This document shows positions 48,012 to 56,897 of a stretch of 64,000 bases of DNA, piece after piece. The stretch's first letter is position 1. The number at the start of each line of letters is the position of its first letter. The DNA is taken from assembly GCA_902624655.1 (NCBI GenBank), contig CACNYJ010000003.1, forward strand, positions 155,667 through 219,666. Direction: 5' to 3'. The notes beneath the pieces were generated by a model. That model was not told the origin of the DNA. It ran no database searches and saw nothing but the letters and a program-made list of their open reading frames with translations. Source of the stretch: an uncultured Thiothrix sp. (GTDB lineage: Bacteria > Pseudomonadota > Gammaproteobacteria > Poriferisulfidales > GCA-002705445). Made by a program: the position numbers and the translations under genes.

Positions 48012-48959
48012 TTACTTTTTTGAATTAATTGCTTTGTCAGTTTCAACAATATTTTCAGCCATTTTTGCCGATGCGGCATCTATCAATCTTCCATCTAATG
48101 ACGCTGCGCCTTGACCTGCTTTTGCAGCTTCATCTAAAGCTATTAATATTCTTTTTGCTTTATCCACTTCTGCTGCTGGCGGAGTAAATACTGCATTTGC
48201 TAGTTCAATCTGAGAAGGGTGAATGGCCCATTTTCCTTCATAGCCAAGTGCAGCAGCTCTTTTTGCAGCTAAAGTATAACTTTCGGGATCTTTAAAATCA
48301 CCAAATGGTCCATCAATCGCTCTTAAGCCATAAGCTCTACAGGCTACTAACATTTGTGATAAATCGGCATGCCATTGATCTCCAGGGTAATCTTCATTCA
48401 GGCCACCAATAACAGTTGTTCGCGCTCTACAGCTTGCAGCATAATCTGCGACCCCGAAATGCATTGCTTCTAGTCTCTCTTCACGCCCAGATTTGGCAAT
48501 CTCCATTACATTTGCCATACCTAAAGTCGTCTCAATTAAGATCTCAATTCCAATACGTTTTTTAAGATTTGTTGAAGTTTCAATCTGGTTTAACAATGCT
48601 GAAAGCATATAAATGTCAGAGGGTGTTCCAGCTTTTGGAAGCAGAATAGTATCAAGATGTTCACCAGCTTGCTCCACTACTTCAATTACGTCTCGATACA
48701 TATAGTGTGTGTCAATACTATTAATACGTACAGAAACCGTCTTTCCGTTACCTTGCCAATCTAAATCTTGAAGAGCTTCAATTACATTTTTTCTCGCTGT
48801 GACTTTATCATCTGGAGCCACTGCATCTTCTAAATCTAAGAAAACAAAATCAACATCGCTGTTTAATGCTTTTTCAAACATCTTTGGATTGGACCCTGGA
48901 ACCGCAAGTTCACTCCTTTGAACTCTTCTAGAAGTTTGTTCGTATATTTTGTGACTCAT
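48012..48959 (-). CDS. mcl: L-malyl-CoA lyase
   Basis: It splits malyl-CoA into acetyl-CoA and glyoxylate. The match to the Methylorubrum enzyme is strong along the whole 315 residues: RSELAVPGSNPKMFEKA, FVFLDLEDAVAPDDK with metal-binding acids, DTHYMYRDV, FGVADYAAS, YGLRAIDGPFGDFKDPE, KWAIHPSQIELAN and GAASLDGRLIDAAS. A methylotroph segment of about 13 residues between the DY and the WHADL region is shorter here. It is the key marker that the neighbouring ligase acts on malate and that this is a serine-cycle operon. Confidence 0.93.
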   Translation of the reverse strand: MSHKIYEQTSRRVQRSELAVPGSNPKMFEKALNSDVDFVFLDLEDAVAPDDKVTARKNVIEALQDLDWQGNGKTVSVRINSIDTHYMYRDVIEVVEQAGEHLDTILLPKAGTPSDIYMLSALLNQIETSTNLKKRIGIEILIETTLGMANVMEIAKSGREERLEAMHFGVADYAASCRARTTVIGGLNEDYPGDQWHADLSQMLVACRAYGLRAIDGPFGDFKDPESYTLAAKRAAALGYEGKWAIHPSQIELANAVFTPPAAEVDKAKRILIALDEAAKAGQGAASLDGRLIDAASAKMAENIVETDKAINSKK

Positions 48960-48989
48960 TTTTTCACCCTTAAAGTTTTTTAATTTTTT

Positions 48990-50228
48990 TTATTTCTTTT
49001 TTTTCTTTTTCTTAGTTTTATCAGGATTACTTGTCCAATATTTTGCAGCAGCACCTGTTCCGCTGCCTGGTGTGAATTTTATTCCTGCATCAATCATGGC
49101 CATTTCAACTCCACCAAGAGCAGCCATCATTCTTGTTTCATTGTTATCACCAAGATGACCGATTCTAAAGACTTTTCCTGCTACTTGGGTTAATCCTGCG
49201 CCAAGCGAAATATTATATCTATGATATGCAATATTAATTACTTCAATGGCTTTTTTACCATCAGGGTTGTTTTTTGAACCTGGCTCCAACCAAATGGCGC
49301 TAACTGTATCCGAATGCCATTTTGGAGAGGAGGCTGCTAACCTTAAACCCCATGCTTTTATAGCTGCTCGTACACCATTTGCTAATCTCTTATGCCTATA
49401 AAAAACATTTTCCATTCCTTCCTCAAGAAGTAAGTCAATAGCCACTCTTAAACCTCTTAATAAATTTACTGGAGGAGTGTAAGGAAAAAATCCATCTTTA
49501 TTTGTATTTAAATGATCTTGAACATCAAGGAAGCATCTTTTACATTTAGCAGATTTTCTCATTGCTAGAGCTTTTTTACTAAAACATAAAATTGCTAATC
49601 CAGCAGGAAGCATAAAGCCTTTTTGTGAACCACTTACTGCAATATCAATTTTCCATTTATCAAATCTAAATTCCATACTCGCAATTGAACTTACACCATC
49701 GACCATTAACAAAGCAGGATGTTTCACCTGGTCCATTGCTTTTCTTAATCCAGCGATATCACTCGTTACTCCCGTAGCAGTCTCATTATGACAGACAACT
49801 ACAGCCTTAATTTTTTTATCTTTATCCTTCGCAAGAGCTTTTTTAAATTTTTCAATTTCTATACCGTTTCCCCATTTTGTATCTATCAGCTCAACTTCTA
49901 GTCCAATACGTACAGCTAGGTCGTACCAAAGGTGACTGAATTGACCAAATCTTGAAGTAAGAATTTTATCTCCTGGCGATAAAGTGTTTGCTAAAGCTAC
50001 TTCCCAACCCGCAGTTCCAGTTGCTGGAAAAATGAAAGGCGTACCTGTTTTTGTTAAGAAAACTTTTTTCAAATCTCTAAGAATTGGTTTTACAAGTTCA
50101 GGAAAATCTGGGGCTCTGTGATCTTCCATTGGAACATTCATCGCGTTTTGTACGACTGTTGGTATGTGAGTAGGGCCTGGAGCAAATAGATAATTTCTTC
50201 CAGGGTATGATAGTTTTTGACCAGGCAT
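48990..50228 (-). CDS. sgaA: Serine-glyoxylate aminotransferase
   Basis: It transfers the amino group of serine to glyoxylate, giving hydroxypyruvate and glycine, and is the hub of the serine cycle. The PLP lysine is K203 in VSGSQKGFMLPAG and the cofactor aspartate is in LLMVDGVSSIASMEF. The start GRNYLFAPGPTHIP is typical. Length 412 is about 10 residues above usual because of a C-terminal run of lysines (DKTKKKKKKK), which is an odd feature. A 133-nt gap separates it from folD, the longest within the operon, leaving room for a second promoter. Confidence 0.93.
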   Translation of the reverse strand: MPGQKLSYPGRNYLFAPGPTHIPTVVQNAMNVPMEDHRAPDFPELVKPILRDLKKVFLTKTGTPFIFPATGTAGWEVALANTLSPGDKILTSRFGQFSHLWYDLAVRIGLEVELIDTKWGNGIEIEKFKKALAKDKDKKIKAVVVCHNETATGVTSDIAGLRKAMDQVKHPALLMVDGVSSIASMEFRFDKWKIDIAVSGSQKGFMLPAGLAILCFSKKALAMRKSAKCKRCFLDVQDHLNTNKDGFFPYTPPVNLLRGLRVAIDLLLEEGMENVFYRHKRLANGVRAAIKAWGLRLAASSPKWHSDTVSAIWLEPGSKNNPDGKKAIEVINIAYHRYNISLGAGLTQVAGKVFRIGHLGDNNETRMMAALGGVEMAMIDAGIKFTPGSGTGAAAKYWTSNPDKTKKKKKKK

Positions 50229-50361
50229 AATTTTCTTCCTTTATGTTGTTTAATTTAATTAATTCTTTCGAAATCTATGTTTTTATTCAATATAATAAGG
50301 CGTAAATAATGCCATAGCATCATGTGAGGCTCAACCCTTAATTATTGGTAACCTTATAGAT
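50229..50361 (-). promoter_or_regulatory. Long intra-cluster gap upstream of sgaA
   Basis: The gap between folD and sgaA is 133 nt while other gaps in the cluster are 3 to 30 nt. It holds AT-rich stretches such as TTATTATATTGAAT on the minus strand and the ribosome site AAAGGAAG for sgaA. I see no clear hairpin with a T-run and no known riboswitch. An internal promoter or processing site is plausible. Confidence 0.35.
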
Positions 50362-51237
50362 TTACTTCTCTTTTGGGATTATACCCTGAAGTTCGGCAGC
50401 TTTCATTGTATTTTCTAACAGGCAGGCCACTGTCATTGGCCCAGTGCCGCCAGGCATTGGAGTAACAGCTTTTGCAATCCCATCAACACCTTCAAAATCT
50501 ACATCACCTTTAATACCTTTCCCGTCGCTACTTATTCCTACATCAAGTAAAATTGCATCTTTTCGGACATTTTTAGAATTTATCATATTGGGAACCCCGA
50601 TAGCTGGCACTACAATCTCTGACTCGTTAATTAGACCATCAAGATTTTTTGTTCTTGAGTGAGCTAGAGTCACTGTGCAATCGATACCTTTCGAACCCAA
50701 CATAAGAACTTGTGGCATACCTACCAATCTAGATCTGCCTATAACTAATGCTTTTTTACCACTAGTTTCAAGTTTGTAATATTGAATGAGCTTCATAACA
50801 CCAAGCGGCGTGCAAGGATTTAAAATATTATTACCAACAATAAGTTTACCTAAGTTTTTTTCCTTTAAGCCATCTACATCCTTGTTTGACGGTATAGTTT
50901 CAATAACATTGTTTTCATTCAGTCCTTTTGGTAATGGCATCTGAATTAATATGCCATTAACAGAATTGTCATCACCCAGCTCTTTAATTTTATTCTCTAA
51001 ATCCGATTGAGATATGTCACCCGGAAGATTTACCATTATTGACTTTATTGAAGAAGAGGTTGCTTGCTTGTGTTTATTGTTCACATAGAGTTGACTTGGT
51101 TTATCGTCTCCGACAAGAACAGTCACTAAAGTAATTTCTACATTACACTCTTCGATTCTCTTTTTTATATTACTTTGAATTTCTTTTGCAACTAACTTTC
51201 CATCTAAGATCAAAGTTCCTTTTTCAGTATAATTCAT
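50362..51237 (-). CDS. folD: Methylene-THF dehydrogenase / methenyl-THF cyclohydrolase
   Basis: It interconverts 5,10-methylene-THF and 10-formyl-THF. The catalytic tyrosine-lysine pair lies in QLYVNNKHKQA and the signature QMPLPKGLNE is close to the family QLPLP. The NADP site is VIGRSRLVGMPQVLML, and PGGTGPMTVACLLENT is the standard end motif. At 291 residues it is complete. Some positions differ from mainstream FolD: GRSRLVG instead of GRSNIVG, and the NADP loop region SRTKNL. It stands between the formyltransferase homologue and sgaA, in a C1 context. Confidence 0.93.
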   Translation of the reverse strand: MNYTEKGTLILDGKLVAKEIQSNIKKRIEECNVEITLVTVLVGDDKPSQLYVNNKHKQATSSSIKSIMVNLPGDISQSDLENKIKELGDDNSVNGILIQMPLPKGLNENNVIETIPSNKDVDGLKEKNLGKLIVGNNILNPCTPLGVMKLIQYYKLETSGKKALVIGRSRLVGMPQVLMLGSKGIDCTVTLAHSRTKNLDGLINESEIVVPAIGVPNMINSKNVRKDAILLDVGISSDGKGIKGDVDFEGVDGIAKAVTPMPGGTGPMTVACLLENTMKAAELQGIIPKEK

Positions 51238-51267
51238 AAAGTTCCCTTCATATCCAAAAATTTAGTT

Positions 51268-52185
51268 TTATGGTTGTTTTTCTGGGTGGAGATATATAAA
51301 ACTTTTACCAAGCTTACCATTATAGTTTCCAGCAGATATCATTAATAAATCCTCTGTATTTTTAGACGCTTGAATTGCTGCTTGAGTCGCTTCTATTATT
51401 GATTCCATATTCTTACCGTTCATTATAATTTCCATTACGGAGTTAACACCATCGGGAAGACCAGCATCAACATTTGGATCATTTTGAAGCAAGGGACAAA
51501 ACTTTTCGTAAGTACTTGCGATTGTAAAATCATAATCACTGCCAGCTTTAGAACCGCTGCCAGCAATACCACCAGGGAAAGTTGTTATAACATTTGGAAT
51601 AGGCAATATTGCTTCCACTCCTTTTTCTGCTGCTTCAAGAGCTGCTTCAGTGGTTTTACCAAAATACCACAAATTCCCTCCCATTAATCCATCCGCGTAA
51701 CCAAACCTTCGGTCAAGTATAAATTCACCACCGAGAATTGGGATCCACCACATTTTTCGTCCATGTCTTTCAATTCTTTTTTGATGCTTATTGCCAAAAA
51801 ATGCAACCTTTTTTCCAAGTTTGAAATATAGCTCTTCGTCTTCAATAAGATTAAAACAAGACGCAGTTGGACAAGTTAAAATATTTTGGCTAATTCTTAC
51901 AAGCGCGGCTTTTTCAAGTTTTTTCGGATCTTTCCAAAATTTAGGAATATGTAGTTGAATAATTGCTCCTGGTCTGCCATCTGGCGTGCTTATACTTTCA
52001 TCACCTCCAGGCCCAACATATCTATCTAAACCAGCCTCACAATCACAAAGAATACTACTCGAAGCATTTCCGGTTGCAGCATTTACTGCATGAGTAAGCC
52101 ACTTTTGATTTATGGCTGTAATTAGAACCTCAGAGTACATACTCTTAAATGCTTCAGCATATGTGTCATCAATTATCGCTGTCAT
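51268..52185 (-). CDS. Formylmethanofuran:H4MPT formyltransferase homologue (Ftr/FhcD family) in a folate context
   Basis: A 305-residue protein with Ftr family motifs over its full length: DTYAEAFKSMYSEVLITA (about 7-24), STPDGRPGAIIQLH (66-79), LTCPTASCFN (103-112), FPGGIAGSGSKAGS (203-216), LPDGVNSVMEI (243-253) and GNYNGKLGK (286-294). Ftr moves a formyl group between methanofuran and tetrahydromethanopterin in methanogens and in some methylotrophs, where it is FhcD of the FhcABCD complex. Here fhcA, fhcB, fhcC, mch, mtd and cofactor genes are absent, and the flanks are folD and fau, both folate enzymes, with 3 nt to fau. A formyl transfer involving a folate or another carrier is inferred, not shown. 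Confidence 0.82.
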   Translation of the reverse strand: MTAIIDDTYAEAFKSMYSEVLITAINQKWLTHAVNAATGNASSSILCDCEAGLDRYVGPGGDESISTPDGRPGAIIQLHIPKFWKDPKKLEKAALVRISQNILTCPTASCFNLIEDEELYFKLGKKVAFFGNKHQKRIERHGRKMWWIPILGGEFILDRRFGYADGLMGGNLWYFGKTTEAALEAAEKGVEAILPIPNVITTFPGGIAGSGSKAGSDYDFTIASTYEKFCPLLQNDPNVDAGLPDGVNSVMEIIMNGKNMESIIEATQAAIQASKNTEDLLMISAGNYNGKLGKSFIYLHPEKQP

Positions 52186-52188
52186 CAG

Positions 52189-52821
52189 TTAACCCCTTCC
52201 TTTTCCTTCGTATACTTTGAGTTCAGTAACAACTTTATCCATGTAAACATCGTGAGGAGCGACAAGAATTTCATCGAACAGTTGAGATTCATAACATAAA
52301 GCGATCAGCGAACAATCTGGTCTCACTTGTTCCATTGTTCTATCATAATAGCCTTGACCATTACCCATTCTTCCGCCCGATCTGTCAAATCCAGTTCCAG
52401 GAACCATGATCATATCTAATTCTTGTGGAGTTACCTCTTTATCAGGATTTCCCCAAAGTTCTTTTGGAGGTTCTAATATATTCCATTTTCCGACAACCAT
52501 TTCTTCGAGACTAGTCATATGCCATAGACCTAGTTTATTTTCACCATTTTCATCTTCTGTGCAATAAGGCACTATAATTTTTTTCTCGCCTTTTTCAACT
52601 TCCTTTAGCAAGTGCGGTTTTGTTCTAGTTTCTGATCTGCAGTCGATATACCACATGATAACATTTGCATTTTCGTACTCGGATAATGCCATGAATCTCT
52701 CACATGCTTGAGCACTAACTTCGTCTTTATTTTCTTGAGCTGCTCTGCGGTCATACGCTTCTCTTCGCATGCCAGCTTTCTTTTCCATTATTTTTTCTAA
52801 CTCTTCTTTTGATATGGTCAT
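52189..52821 (-). CDS. fau: 5-formyltetrahydrofolate cyclo-ligase
   Basis: It converts 5-formyl-THF back to methenyl-THF with ATP. The signature PGTGFDRSGGRMGNGQGYYD (about residues 141-160) is clear, and MRREAYDRRAA near the start fits the substrate end. The 210-residue length is normal. In E. coli this gene (ygfA) follows zapA and 6S RNA; here that position is empty and fau leads the C1 cluster. The ribosome site AAGGAG precedes the ATG. It is the first gene of the minus-strand cluster, divergent from cysG. Confidence 0.9.
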   Translation of the reverse strand: MTISKEELEKIMEKKAGMRREAYDRRAAQENKDEVSAQACERFMALSEYENANVIMWYIDCRSETRTKPHLLKEVEKGEKKIIVPYCTEDENGENKLGLWHMTSLEEMVVGKWNILEPPKELWGNPDKEVTPQELDMIMVPGTGFDRSGGRMGNGQGYYDRTMEQVRPDCSLIALCYESQLFDEILVAPHDVYMDKVVTELKVYEGKGRG

Positions 52822-53083
52822 TTTATTTCTCCTTATTTTAAATCTCTTGCAGGTTTTTATTATTCTATAGTTTTATGAAAACAGCTATATATTTTTTTAA
52901 ATGGATAAAATAAATTGTCAAAATCCCAATAAATTCAGTAATTACACTCATAAAAAACACCTATTTTGCAATATATCTTTTATAGGCACTTAATGTAAAA
53001 ATTTAAAGAATTTTACATAATAATTAGTATTAAAGATATTTTAGAATTATCATAAAGTTGTTCTGACATGTGGGGGAGAAGTA
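52822..53083. promoter_or_regulatory. Divergent promoter region between the C1 cluster and cysG
   Basis: A 262-nt AT-rich spacer. On the minus strand TTGACA (52916-52921) is a perfect -35 hexamer pointing at fau, but no good -10 lies at the ideal spacing. On the plus side cysG has the ribosome site GGGGGAG. I see no operator, riboswitch or small gene in it. Confidence 0.35.
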
Positions 53084-54499
53084 ATGAGCTATTTGCCATT
53101 ATTTATTGATGTAACAGGCAAAAAATGCTTAGTAGTCGGAGGAGGGAAGGTAGCAAGTAGAAAGCTTATACCAATACTTGGCACAAATATGATTGTTACC
53201 TTAATATCTCCAGATGTAATTGATGAAATCCATTTAAAGGCGAATGAGCATAAAAACCTTAAAATAATTAAACGAAAATTTAACAAAGAAGATATCGAAG
53301 ATCAGTTTCTTATAGTCGCTGCAACTAATGATACAAAAATTAATCAGGAGATTGCAAAACTCTCAAAAGAAAAAAATATACTGATAAATATGGCAGAAGA
53401 TTCAATATCTGGAAATACCTTAATTCCTTCAGTAGTAGACAGAGATCCAATAAAAATTGCTGTTTCTTCTGGCGCAGCATCTCCTATTTTAACTAGGTTG
53501 GTAAAAACCAAACTTGAAACCGTTATACCTTACTCATTTAGCAAGCTAGCAGAGTTTATGATGGAGTACAGAAGTATTGTAAAAAAAACTTTTCTCAAAA
53601 TATCAGACCGAAGAAATTTTTGGGAAGTATTTTTAGACGGTCCTATTTCTGAAATGGTTTTATCTGGCCATGTTGATAAAGCAAAAAAAGCTTTGGACAA
53701 ATCACTTGAAGAAAAAGTGATGCTTGAAAAAACTGGAGAAGTTTATTTAGTTGGAGCGGGGCCAGGAGATCCTGAGTTACTAAGTTTTAAAGCTCTTAGA
53801 TTAATGCAGAAGGCTGATATTGTTATTTACGATAGATTAGTTTCAAAACCAATTATGAATTTAATAAGACAAGATGCAGAAAAAATATACGTTGGAAAAC
53901 AAAGAGCTGATCATGCGATGCCTCAAGAAAATATCAACGAACTTCTTGCTCGACTAGCATTAGAAGGTAAAAAGGTTTTAAGATTAAAGGGCGGAGATCC
54001 GTTTATATTTGGCAGGGGTGGAGAAGAAATTGAAAGTTTGATCAAAGACGACATACCTTTCCAAATTGTCCCTGGAATCACAGCTGCGTCTGGATGCGCA
54101 AGTTATGCTGGAATACCTTTAACACACAGAGATTATTCTCAAGCCTGTATTTTTGTAACAGGACATTTAAGAGATGGTACTGTTAATTTAAATTGGAAAA
54201 TGCTTGCTCACGAGAAGCAAACTTTAATATTTTATATGGGTATGCACGGATCGAAAATAATTTGTGAGGAGCTTGTTAAGCACGGTTTAAAAAAACATAC
54301 GCCAGCCGCTTTAATAGTTAAAGGCACTACAGAAGACCAAGAGGTCATTATTGGTGATCTTAAAAGTATGCCAGAGATAATTTTAAAAAATAAAATAATA
54401 CCACCAACACTTCTTATAATAGGGGATGTTGTAAAACTTCATAACAAATTAAAATGGTTCAACCCTTTCCATTTAAGAGATAAAAATTTTCGAATATAA
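53084..54499 (+). CDS. cysG: Sirohaem synthase CysG
   Basis: A 471-residue trifunctional enzyme making sirohaem from uroporphyrinogen III. The N-terminal precorrin-2 dehydrogenase/ferrochelatase part has LVVGGGKVASRK (about residues 16-27), NTLIPSVVDRDPIKIAVSSG and the linker with RSIVKK. The C-terminal SAM methyltransferase has VYLVGAGPGDPELLSFKALR, LRLKGGDPFIFGRGGEE and VPGITAASGCASYAGIPLTH. Sirohaem serves sulphite or nitrite reductases (or Dsr-type enzymes), none of which is in the window. It stands alone, ending 3 nt before the converging ferredoxin gene. Confidence 0.95.
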   Translation: MSYLPLFIDVTGKKCLVVGGGKVASRKLIPILGTNMIVTLISPDVIDEIHLKANEHKNLKIIKRKFNKEDIEDQFLIVAATNDTKINQEIAKLSKEKNILINMAEDSISGNTLIPSVVDRDPIKIAVSSGAASPILTRLVKTKLETVIPYSFSKLAEFMMEYRSIVKKTFLKISDRRNFWEVFLDGPISEMVLSGHVDKAKKALDKSLEEKVMLEKTGEVYLVGAGPGDPELLSFKALRLMQKADIVIYDRLVSKPIMNLIRQDAEKIYVGKQRADHAMPQENINELLARLALEGKKVLRLKGGDPFIFGRGGEEIESLIKDDIPFQIVPGITAASGCASYAGIPLTHRDYSQACIFVTGHLRDGTVNLNWKMLAHEKQTLIFYMGMHGSKIICEELVKHGLKKHTPAALIVKGTTEDQEVIIGDLKSMPEIILKNKIIPPTLLIIGDVVKLHNKLKWFNPFHLRDKNFRI

Positions 54500-54502
54500 G
54501 AA

Positions 54503-54826
54503 TTATGATTTTATGATTTTATTAAGCTGAATATTTATATTTTCTGAACGAATTTTTTTTAAGTTTTCTTTCCTTAACTTTCTTCTTTGAAAATTAAATT
54601 TAACTTTCTCCTTAATATCATCTTTACTTTGCTTGATTTTTACAATCTCAATGCAGTCAGTAGGACACTTTGTCACACATACTTTGCAGCCAGGACACTC
54701 TTGTCTATTAACTCTATGAGAATAGTTTTGCGCTCCGATAATTGCATCAAATGGGCAAGCATTAATACATATGGTACAGCCAATACAGTTGTTTTCATTA
54801 ATCTGAGCAACAATTCTTTCATTCAT
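54503..54826 (-). CDS. Ferredoxin with two [4Fe-4S] clusters (RnfB-like C-terminal type)
   Basis: A 107-residue protein. The two binding motifs are [12 protein letters not shown] (near residue 15) and [12 protein letters not shown] (near residue 44), each CxxCxxCxxxCP. The spacing and sequence [20 protein letters not shown] resemble the ferredoxin domain of RnfB, but the Rnf membrane part and the rest of the rnf operon are absent. A basic, helical tail follows. Its ATG overlaps the stop of metG by 4 nt, so it is downstream of and coupled to metG. The likely role is electron transfer; Fpr at 9.5 kb is a possible partner. Confidence 0.85.
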   Translation of the reverse strand: MNERIVAQINENNCIGCTICINACPFDAIIGAQNYSHRVNRQECPGCKVCVTKCPTDCIEIVKIKQSKDDIKEKVKFNFQRRKLRKENLKKIRSENINIQLNKIIKS

Positions 54827-56817
54827 TTTACTTTTGAACCATTTCTAATCTTACTATCGGGACTGATTATAATAATATCACCATCAGAATCTGCAGCAAG
54901 TACCATACCAGAAGATATTCCAAATTTCATTTTTTTTGATTTTAAATTTGATACAACTAAAGTTTTTAATCCAAGTAAATCAGAAGTTTTATAATATTTT
55001 TTTATACCAGCAAAAACTTCTTTTACACCTAATTCACCAAGATCAACTTCAAGTTTTAGAAGTTTATCGGCTCCTTCAACATTTTCTGCCCTTATTATTT
55101 CACCAACTCTTAGATCAATATCTGCAAAACTTTCATAATCGATTTCCTCTACCATATCTTTCCTCTCTATTTTATCTTTTTTCTCAACCTCATCCAAAAG
55201 ACTATTGTTTAAACTTTCAATTTCTTCTTTTTTAATTCTTTCTTTAAGGGGTACAAATTTTTCTATTTTTGAACCTAACTTCGGTGTGAAGCAACTGTCC
55301 CAAAATAATTTCTCTTCATTAAATATTTTTTCAGTTTGCTCTAATAAATTTGGCATGACTGGGGACAAAATTATTACAATTGTCCTAAAGTAATTTAAGC
55401 CTTGAGTTGCTACTTTTTGGATTTCGTCATCACTGCTAGATGCCCACGGCTTTTTCTTATTAATGTATTGATTTGCTTTATCAGTCATAGCCATAATTTT
55501 TGTAATAGCATTACTATATTTTCTTTTCTGGTAAAAATTTTCAATTTCTTTAACATCCTCTAGAAACGAATGAAACTTTTTTTGATCTTCCAGTTCATCT
55601 GATAGAAGAAAATTTGATTTTTTCTCGATAAATGATGAGCACCTACTTGCAAGATTTATAAGTTTTCCTACAAGATCACTATTTATTTTTTGAGAAAAAT
55701 CTTCAAAATTTAAATCAATATCTTCAATACCATCATTCAATTTACTTGCAAAATAATATCTTAAAAACTCAGGATCTAAATATTTGAGATAATCGGTTGC
55801 TTTAATAAAGGTTCCTCTTGATTTTGACATTTTTTTACCATTAACTGTTAAAAAACCATGACAAAAAACTCCATTCGGCGTTCTTAGTCCAGAACCTTCT
55901 AAAATTGACGGCCAAAAAAGAGCATGGAAATAGGCAATGTCTTTACCAATGAAATGGTATATTTCTCCAACTTCTTCATTATCCCATATACCTTCAAATG
56001 AATTATTTTTCTTAGAGAATTCTTTAAATGCAGCAATATAACCAATTGGAGCATCCATCCAAACATAAAAAAATTTGTCTTGCTCATCTGGAATTTTGAA
56101 ACCAAAGTATGGATTATCTCTTGTAATATCCCAATCGTTTAAATCATCTTTTAACCATTCATCTAATTTATTCTTGATAGATGGTTGTAAATTATTTCTT
56201 TGCGTCCAGTTTATTAAATATTCTCTAAAACTCTTTAACTTAAAAAAATAGTGTTCGGTTTCTTTTGTAATTGGCTTAGATTTTGAAAGAATTGATACTG
56301 GATCAATAAGCTCAACCGGACTATAAGTTGTACCGCAATTCTCACAAGAATCTCCATATTGATCTTCGGATTTACATTTTGGACATGTTCCTTTTATATA
56401 TCTATCAGGCAAAAATATTTTTTCTTTTTCATCGTAAAATTGCGATATAGTTCTTTTTTCAATAAAGCCGTTTTCTTTTAATTTAAGAAAAACGCTTTTG
56501 CATAATTCTTCGTTGACATCTGTATGTGTTGATGAGTAATGATCAAAATTTACATAGAAACTTGCAAAATCTTTTTTGTGCTCCTTTTGAACTTTTTCAA
56601 TTAACTTTTCAGGAGTGATTCCAAGCTCTTTTGCTTTCAGCATTATTGGAGTTCCATGCGCATCATCAGCGCATATATAGGCAACTGATTTTTTTTGAGA
56701 CTTATTAAATCTTACCCAAATATCAGTTTGTATGTATTCGACTAGATGGCCAATATGGATTGGCCCATTTGCATAAGGAAGTGCACTTGTTACTAAAATC
56801 TTCTTATTTGTATCCAT
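54823..56817 (-). CDS. metG: Methionyl-tRNA synthetase
   Basis: It charges tRNA-Met. The HIGH motif is at residues 21-24 ([10 protein letters not shown]), the zinc knuckle [18 protein letters not shown] near residue 148, and KMSKS in [14 protein letters not shown]-terminal tRNA-binding EMAP/Arc1p-like domain follows ([15 protein letters not shown], then [10 protein letters not shown]). At 664 residues it is the dimeric long form. It is divergent from mrp. Confidence 0.97.
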   Translation of the reverse strand: MDTNKKILVTSALPYANGPIHIGHLVEYIQTDIWVRFNKSQKKSVAYICADDAHGTPIMLKAKELGITPEKLIEKVQKEHKKDFASFYVNFDHYSSTHTDVNEELCKSVFLKLKENGFIEKRTISQFYDEKEKIFLPDRYIKGTCPKCKSEDQYGDSCENCGTTYSPVELIDPVSILSKSKPITKETEHYFFKLKSFREYLINWTQRNNLQPSIKNKLDEWLKDDLNDWDITRDNPYFGFKIPDEQDKFFYVWMDAPIGYIAAFKEFSKKNNSFEGIWDNEEVGEIYHFIGKDIAYFHALFWPSILEGSGLRTPNGVFCHGFLTVNGKKMSKSRGTFIKATDYLKYLDPEFLRYYFASKLNDGIEDIDLNFEDFSQKINSDLVGKLINLASRCSSFIEKKSNFLLSDELEDQKKFHSFLEDVKEIENFYQKRKYSNAITKIMAMTDKANQYINKKKPWASSSDDEIQKVATQGLNYFRTIVIILSPVMPNLLEQTEKIFNEEKLFWDSCFTPKLGSKIEKFVPLKERIKKEEIESLNNSLLDEVEKKDKIERKDMVEEIDYESFADIDLRVGEIIRAENVEGADKLLKLEVDLGELGVKEVFAGIKKYYKTSDLLGLKTLVVSNLKSKKMKFGISSGMVLAADSDGDIIIISPDSKIRNGSKVK

Positions 56818-56897
56818 TTTTTCTCCAAAAATCTACAAGTAGTATATAATAATGTTAGTTAATGTGTTGAAAGTATTTAAATTAAAAGGAGAATAGA

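Noticed and set aside
52874..52912. A 12-codon frame (MKTAIYFFKWIK) in the fau-cysG spacer as a leader peptide
   Set aside because: There is no ribosome site, attenuator hairpin or run of regulatory codons.
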